DNA of 8,222 nt from Actinomycetes bacterium (GTDB lineage: Bacteria; Actinomycetota; Acidimicrobiia; Spongiisociales; UBA5794), in assembly GCA_023336855.1 (NCBI GenBank), contig JAMBLK010000219.1, positions 1 through 8,222 on the forward strand, in the 5' to 3' direction. The position numbers were made by a program, and so were the translations under genes. The notes beneath the pieces were generated by a model, which did no database searches, was not told the DNA's origin, and saw only the letters and a list, made by a program, of their open reading frames with translations. Shown in pieces: positions 6,613-8,222 of this stretch (position 1 is the stretch's first letter; each line of letters opens with the position of its first letter).

Positions 6613-7403
6613 CGCACACCTCCGATCTCAATCGCTGCTTCCCGCCGGTCGCTCTCGACACGGAATGCCTCAGACCAGCCGTTGAAGCTCCTGAAGGCGT
6701 CGACAAGCTCCCGGTTGGACATACCCATCGCCTCCCACTGATCAGCAAGAGCTGCCGTGTTGGGGGCTTCCATCGGACCGAAGCAGCCGAAACAGCCTCG
6801 ATCGTACGTGGGACACAGGGCGTCACAACCGGCCTGTGTGACGGGTCCGAGGCACGGTGTGCCGTGAGACACCATCACGCACGGATTTCCTTTCAGCTTG
6901 CACTCGACGCACACGCTGTAGGTTGGGATGTTCGGTTTCCGTCCCTGGAGGAACGCCACCAACACCTCAAGCAATTGGTACTTCGAAACCGGACACCCGC
7001 GCAGTTCGAAGTCCACCTTCACGTGGTCGGCGACCGGTGTCGAGGTCTGCAGCGTGTCGATGTAGTCGGGGTGGGCGTAGACGTATCGGGTGAAGTCGTC
7101 GACGTCCTTCCAGTTGCGCAGTGCCTGGATCCCGCCTGCTGTAGCGCATGCCCCGATCGTGATGAGCAAGGGGGTCTCCTCGCGGATCTGCTTGATCCGC
7201 TCGGCATCGTGGGCAGTCGTGATCGATCCTTCGATCAGCGTTACGTCGTAGGGCGGCGGAAGCACCTCGCGTGACGCCTCCATGAAGTTAGCGATCTGAA
7301 CAACGCCGGCGACGGCGAGGAGTTCGTCCTCGAGGTCGAGGAGGCTCAGTTGGCAGCCGTCGCACGAAGCGAACTTGTGAACGGCGAGTGTCGGAAGCGC
7401 CAC
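6609..7403 (-). CDS. hyhS: Group 3b NiFe-hydrogenase small (delta) subunit, Fe-S electron relay
   Basis: This 264-residue small subunit passes electrons between the NiFe site in HyhL and the flavin subunit. I start it at GTG 7403, which has GGAGG six bases upstream and lies one base after the hyhG stop. The open frame runs 14 codons further up to 7445, but that part overlaps hyhG and is not conserved in style. The cluster ligands seen are C14 and C17 (SCDGC), C86 (GACATAGG) and C137 (RGCPVS) for the proximal [4Fe-4S]. C165, C168, C175 and C184, and then C193, C197, C204 and C207, would serve the other two clusters. No twin-arginine signal or C-terminal membrane anchor is present, so the enzyme should be cytosolic, as for group 3. 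Exact assignment of the distal ligands is inferred from spacing. Confidence 0.93.
   Translation of the reverse strand: MALPTLAVHKFASCDGCQLSLLDLEDELLAVAGVVQIANFMEASREVLPPPYDVTLIEGSITTAHDAERIKQIREETPLLITIGACATAGGIQALRNWKDVDDFTRYVYAHPDYIDTLQTSTPVADHVKVDFELRGCPVSKYQLLEVLVAFLQGRKPNIPTYSVCVECKLKGNPCVMVSHGTPCLGPVTQAGCDALCPTYDRGCFGCFGPMEAPNTAALADQWEAMGMSNRELVDAFRSFNGWSEAFRVESDRREAAIEIGGVR
6619..6623 (-). promoter_or_regulatory. Ribosome binding site of hyhL
   Basis: On the minus strand GGAGG is followed by TGTGCG and then the GTG start of hyhL at 6612. The site lies inside the end of hyhS. It decides for the GTG that overlaps the hyhS stop as the true start. Confidence 0.7.
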
Positions 7404-7404
7404 G

Positions 7405-8214
7405 TCACACCTCCCTGATCCAGAATGTGTCGGACATTGCTGCACAGCTCAGTATCGGACCGTCCTTGCAGACGAAGTAGCGCCCGAGTTGGCAATGGCC
7501 GCAGAGGCCGATCCCGCATTTCATGTTCCGCTCCATCGAGACGTACAGCCGATTGTCGGTGATGCCCTTTCGTCCCAGGTCCTGGATCGTGAATCGCATC
7601 ATGATCTCCGGACCACAGACGAACGCCACTGCCGACTCCGGGTCGAACGAGGCACGGTTGATCAAGGAGGTAACGACACCGACCGGTCCCCGCCACACCT
7701 GATCGCCGTGGTCGACGGTGATCAGGACGTCGAGGTCGAATCGTCCCCGCCACTCCTGGAGCTCGTCGGCGAACAGCAGCTCACCCGGTGAGCGGGCGCC
7801 GTACAGCAGGGTCACGTTGTCATACCGGTCACGGTTCTCGAGAACCTCGAGGATGGCGGGCCGAAGTGGGGCAAGTCCGATTCCGCCGGTGATGATGAGC
7901 AGGTCGCCGCCCTCGGCGACCCCGGTCGGCCACGCCGACCCATATGGGCCACGAACGCCGACCGTATCTCCCGGGGAGACGGCGGTGAGCGCGTCGGTGA
8001 CCGGTCCTACGGCCCGGATCGTCTGAACGAGTCGGCTGGGATCGTTCGGGTCGCCGCTGATCGAGATCGGTACCTCGCCGACCCCGAAGGCGTAGAGCAT
8101 CGTGAATTGACCGGGTGCGAACCCCCAGCCTTCTTCCGGCGGCTCGATGTCGAGCGTGAATGTGTCTTCGAGCTCTCGCACGACCGAGCGGACCCGGCAG
8201 GGAACCGGGTGCAT
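7405..8214 (-). CDS. hyhG: Group 3b hydrogenase gamma subunit: FAD- and NAD(P)-binding, [2Fe-2S] oxidoreductase
   Basis: This 269-residue protein belongs to the ferredoxin-NADP reductase superfamily and is related to PyrK, the electron-transfer subunit of dihydroorotate dehydrogenase. Residues about 1-95 form the flavin-binding barrel, with FAPGQFTML and the flavin-site-like VPISISGD at 48-55. Residues about 103-225 form the NAD(P) domain, with GGIGLAPLRP at 110-119 and CGPE at 200-203. The C-terminal lobe has C233, C238, C241 and C249 (CGIGLCGHC...VC), which should hold a [2Fe-2S] cluster. An extra cysteine, C257, follows. In the complex it exchanges electrons with NADP(H) and passes them through the Fe-S subunits to HyhS and HyhL. 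The ATG at 8214 is eight bases from the window edge. The frame is open beyond it, so a slightly earlier start cannot be ruled out. The partner Fe-S beta subunit (hyhB) is expected just upstream, outside the window. Confidence 0.92.
   Translation of the reverse strand: MHPVPCRVRSVVRELEDTFTLDIEPPEEGWGFAPGQFTMLYAFGVGEVPISISGDPNDPSRLVQTIRAVGPVTDALTAVSPGDTVGVRGPYGSAWPTGVAEGGDLLIITGGIGLAPLRPAILEVLENRDRYDNVTLLYGARSPGELLFADELQEWRGRFDLDVLITVDHGDQVWRGPVGVVTSLINRASFDPESAVAFVCGPEIMMRFTIQDLGRKGITDNRLYVSMERNMKCGIGLCGHCQLGRYFVCKDGPILSCAAMSDTFWIREV
7410..7414 (-). promoter_or_regulatory. Ribosome binding site of hyhS
   Basis: On the minus strand GGAGG is followed by TGTGAC and then GTG at 7403. The TGA within this spacer is the stop of hyhG. 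It supports the internal GTG as the hyhS start over the longer open frame reaching 7445. The arrangement is nearly the same as the site before hyhL. Confidence 0.7.
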
Positions 8215-8222
8215 CGGGCGTA

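Noticed and set aside
6573..7274. A 233-codon plus-strand open frame opposite hyhS and the start of hyhL
   Set aside because: It is antisense to well-supported hydrogenase genes, shows no domain or ribosome binding site, and is a codon-bias shadow.
1..8222. tRNA, rRNA, CRISPR arrays, insertion sequences or attachment sites
   Set aside because: Nearly all bases are covered by metabolic or transport genes. No regularly spaced repeats, transposase fragments or RNA-gene signatures were seen.

Overview
This GC-rich window is almost fully coding and consists of two gene blocks that converge near position 4805-4845. Codon use ending in G or C, three GTG starts, tight translational coupling and the gene content suggest a chromosomal segment of a high-GC bacterium. 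An environmental Actinomycetota (for example an Acidimicrobiia-like lineage) is the best guess, but this is an inference from style and gene content and not a phylogenetic result.

Plus-strand block (1-4804). It opens with the last 56 codons of an ABC-2 type permease, joined by an ATGA overlap to a second, paralogous ABC-2 permease. After a 74-base gap with a good ribosome binding site come a CopZ-like copper metallochaperone, a CopA-type P1B-ATPase, and a metallo-beta-lactamase-fold protein carrying two rhodanese domains. The last three look like one copper-handling operon: CopZ collects Cu(I), CopA exports it, and the third protein probably handles sulfane sulfur or persulfides. No copper regulator such as CsoR or CueR is present in the window.

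Minus-strand block (8214 down to 4845). In transcription order this holds hyhG (FAD/NAD(P)-binding, [2Fe-2S] gamma subunit), hyhS (NiFe-hydrogenase small subunit), hyhL (NiFe large subunit) and a HycI/HupD-type maturation endopeptidase. The order and subunit types match the cytosolic NAD(P)-linked group 3b hydrogenase ('sulfhydrogenase', Hyh). The Fe-S beta subunit (hyhB) normally stands before hyhG and would lie just past the right edge. The genes overlap or nearly touch, so they should be translated in a coupled way.

The two blocks meet at a degenerate tandem array of eight GATACCG-like heptamers (4822-4878). It supplies the last ten codons and the stop of the maturation protease. Other points for a second look are the substituted metal-site residues in the metallo-beta-lactamase/rhodanese protein, and the placement of sulfane-sulfur and hydrogenase/sulfhydrogenase genes back to back. 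I see no sign of a wholly new system here. The genes belong to recognisable families.
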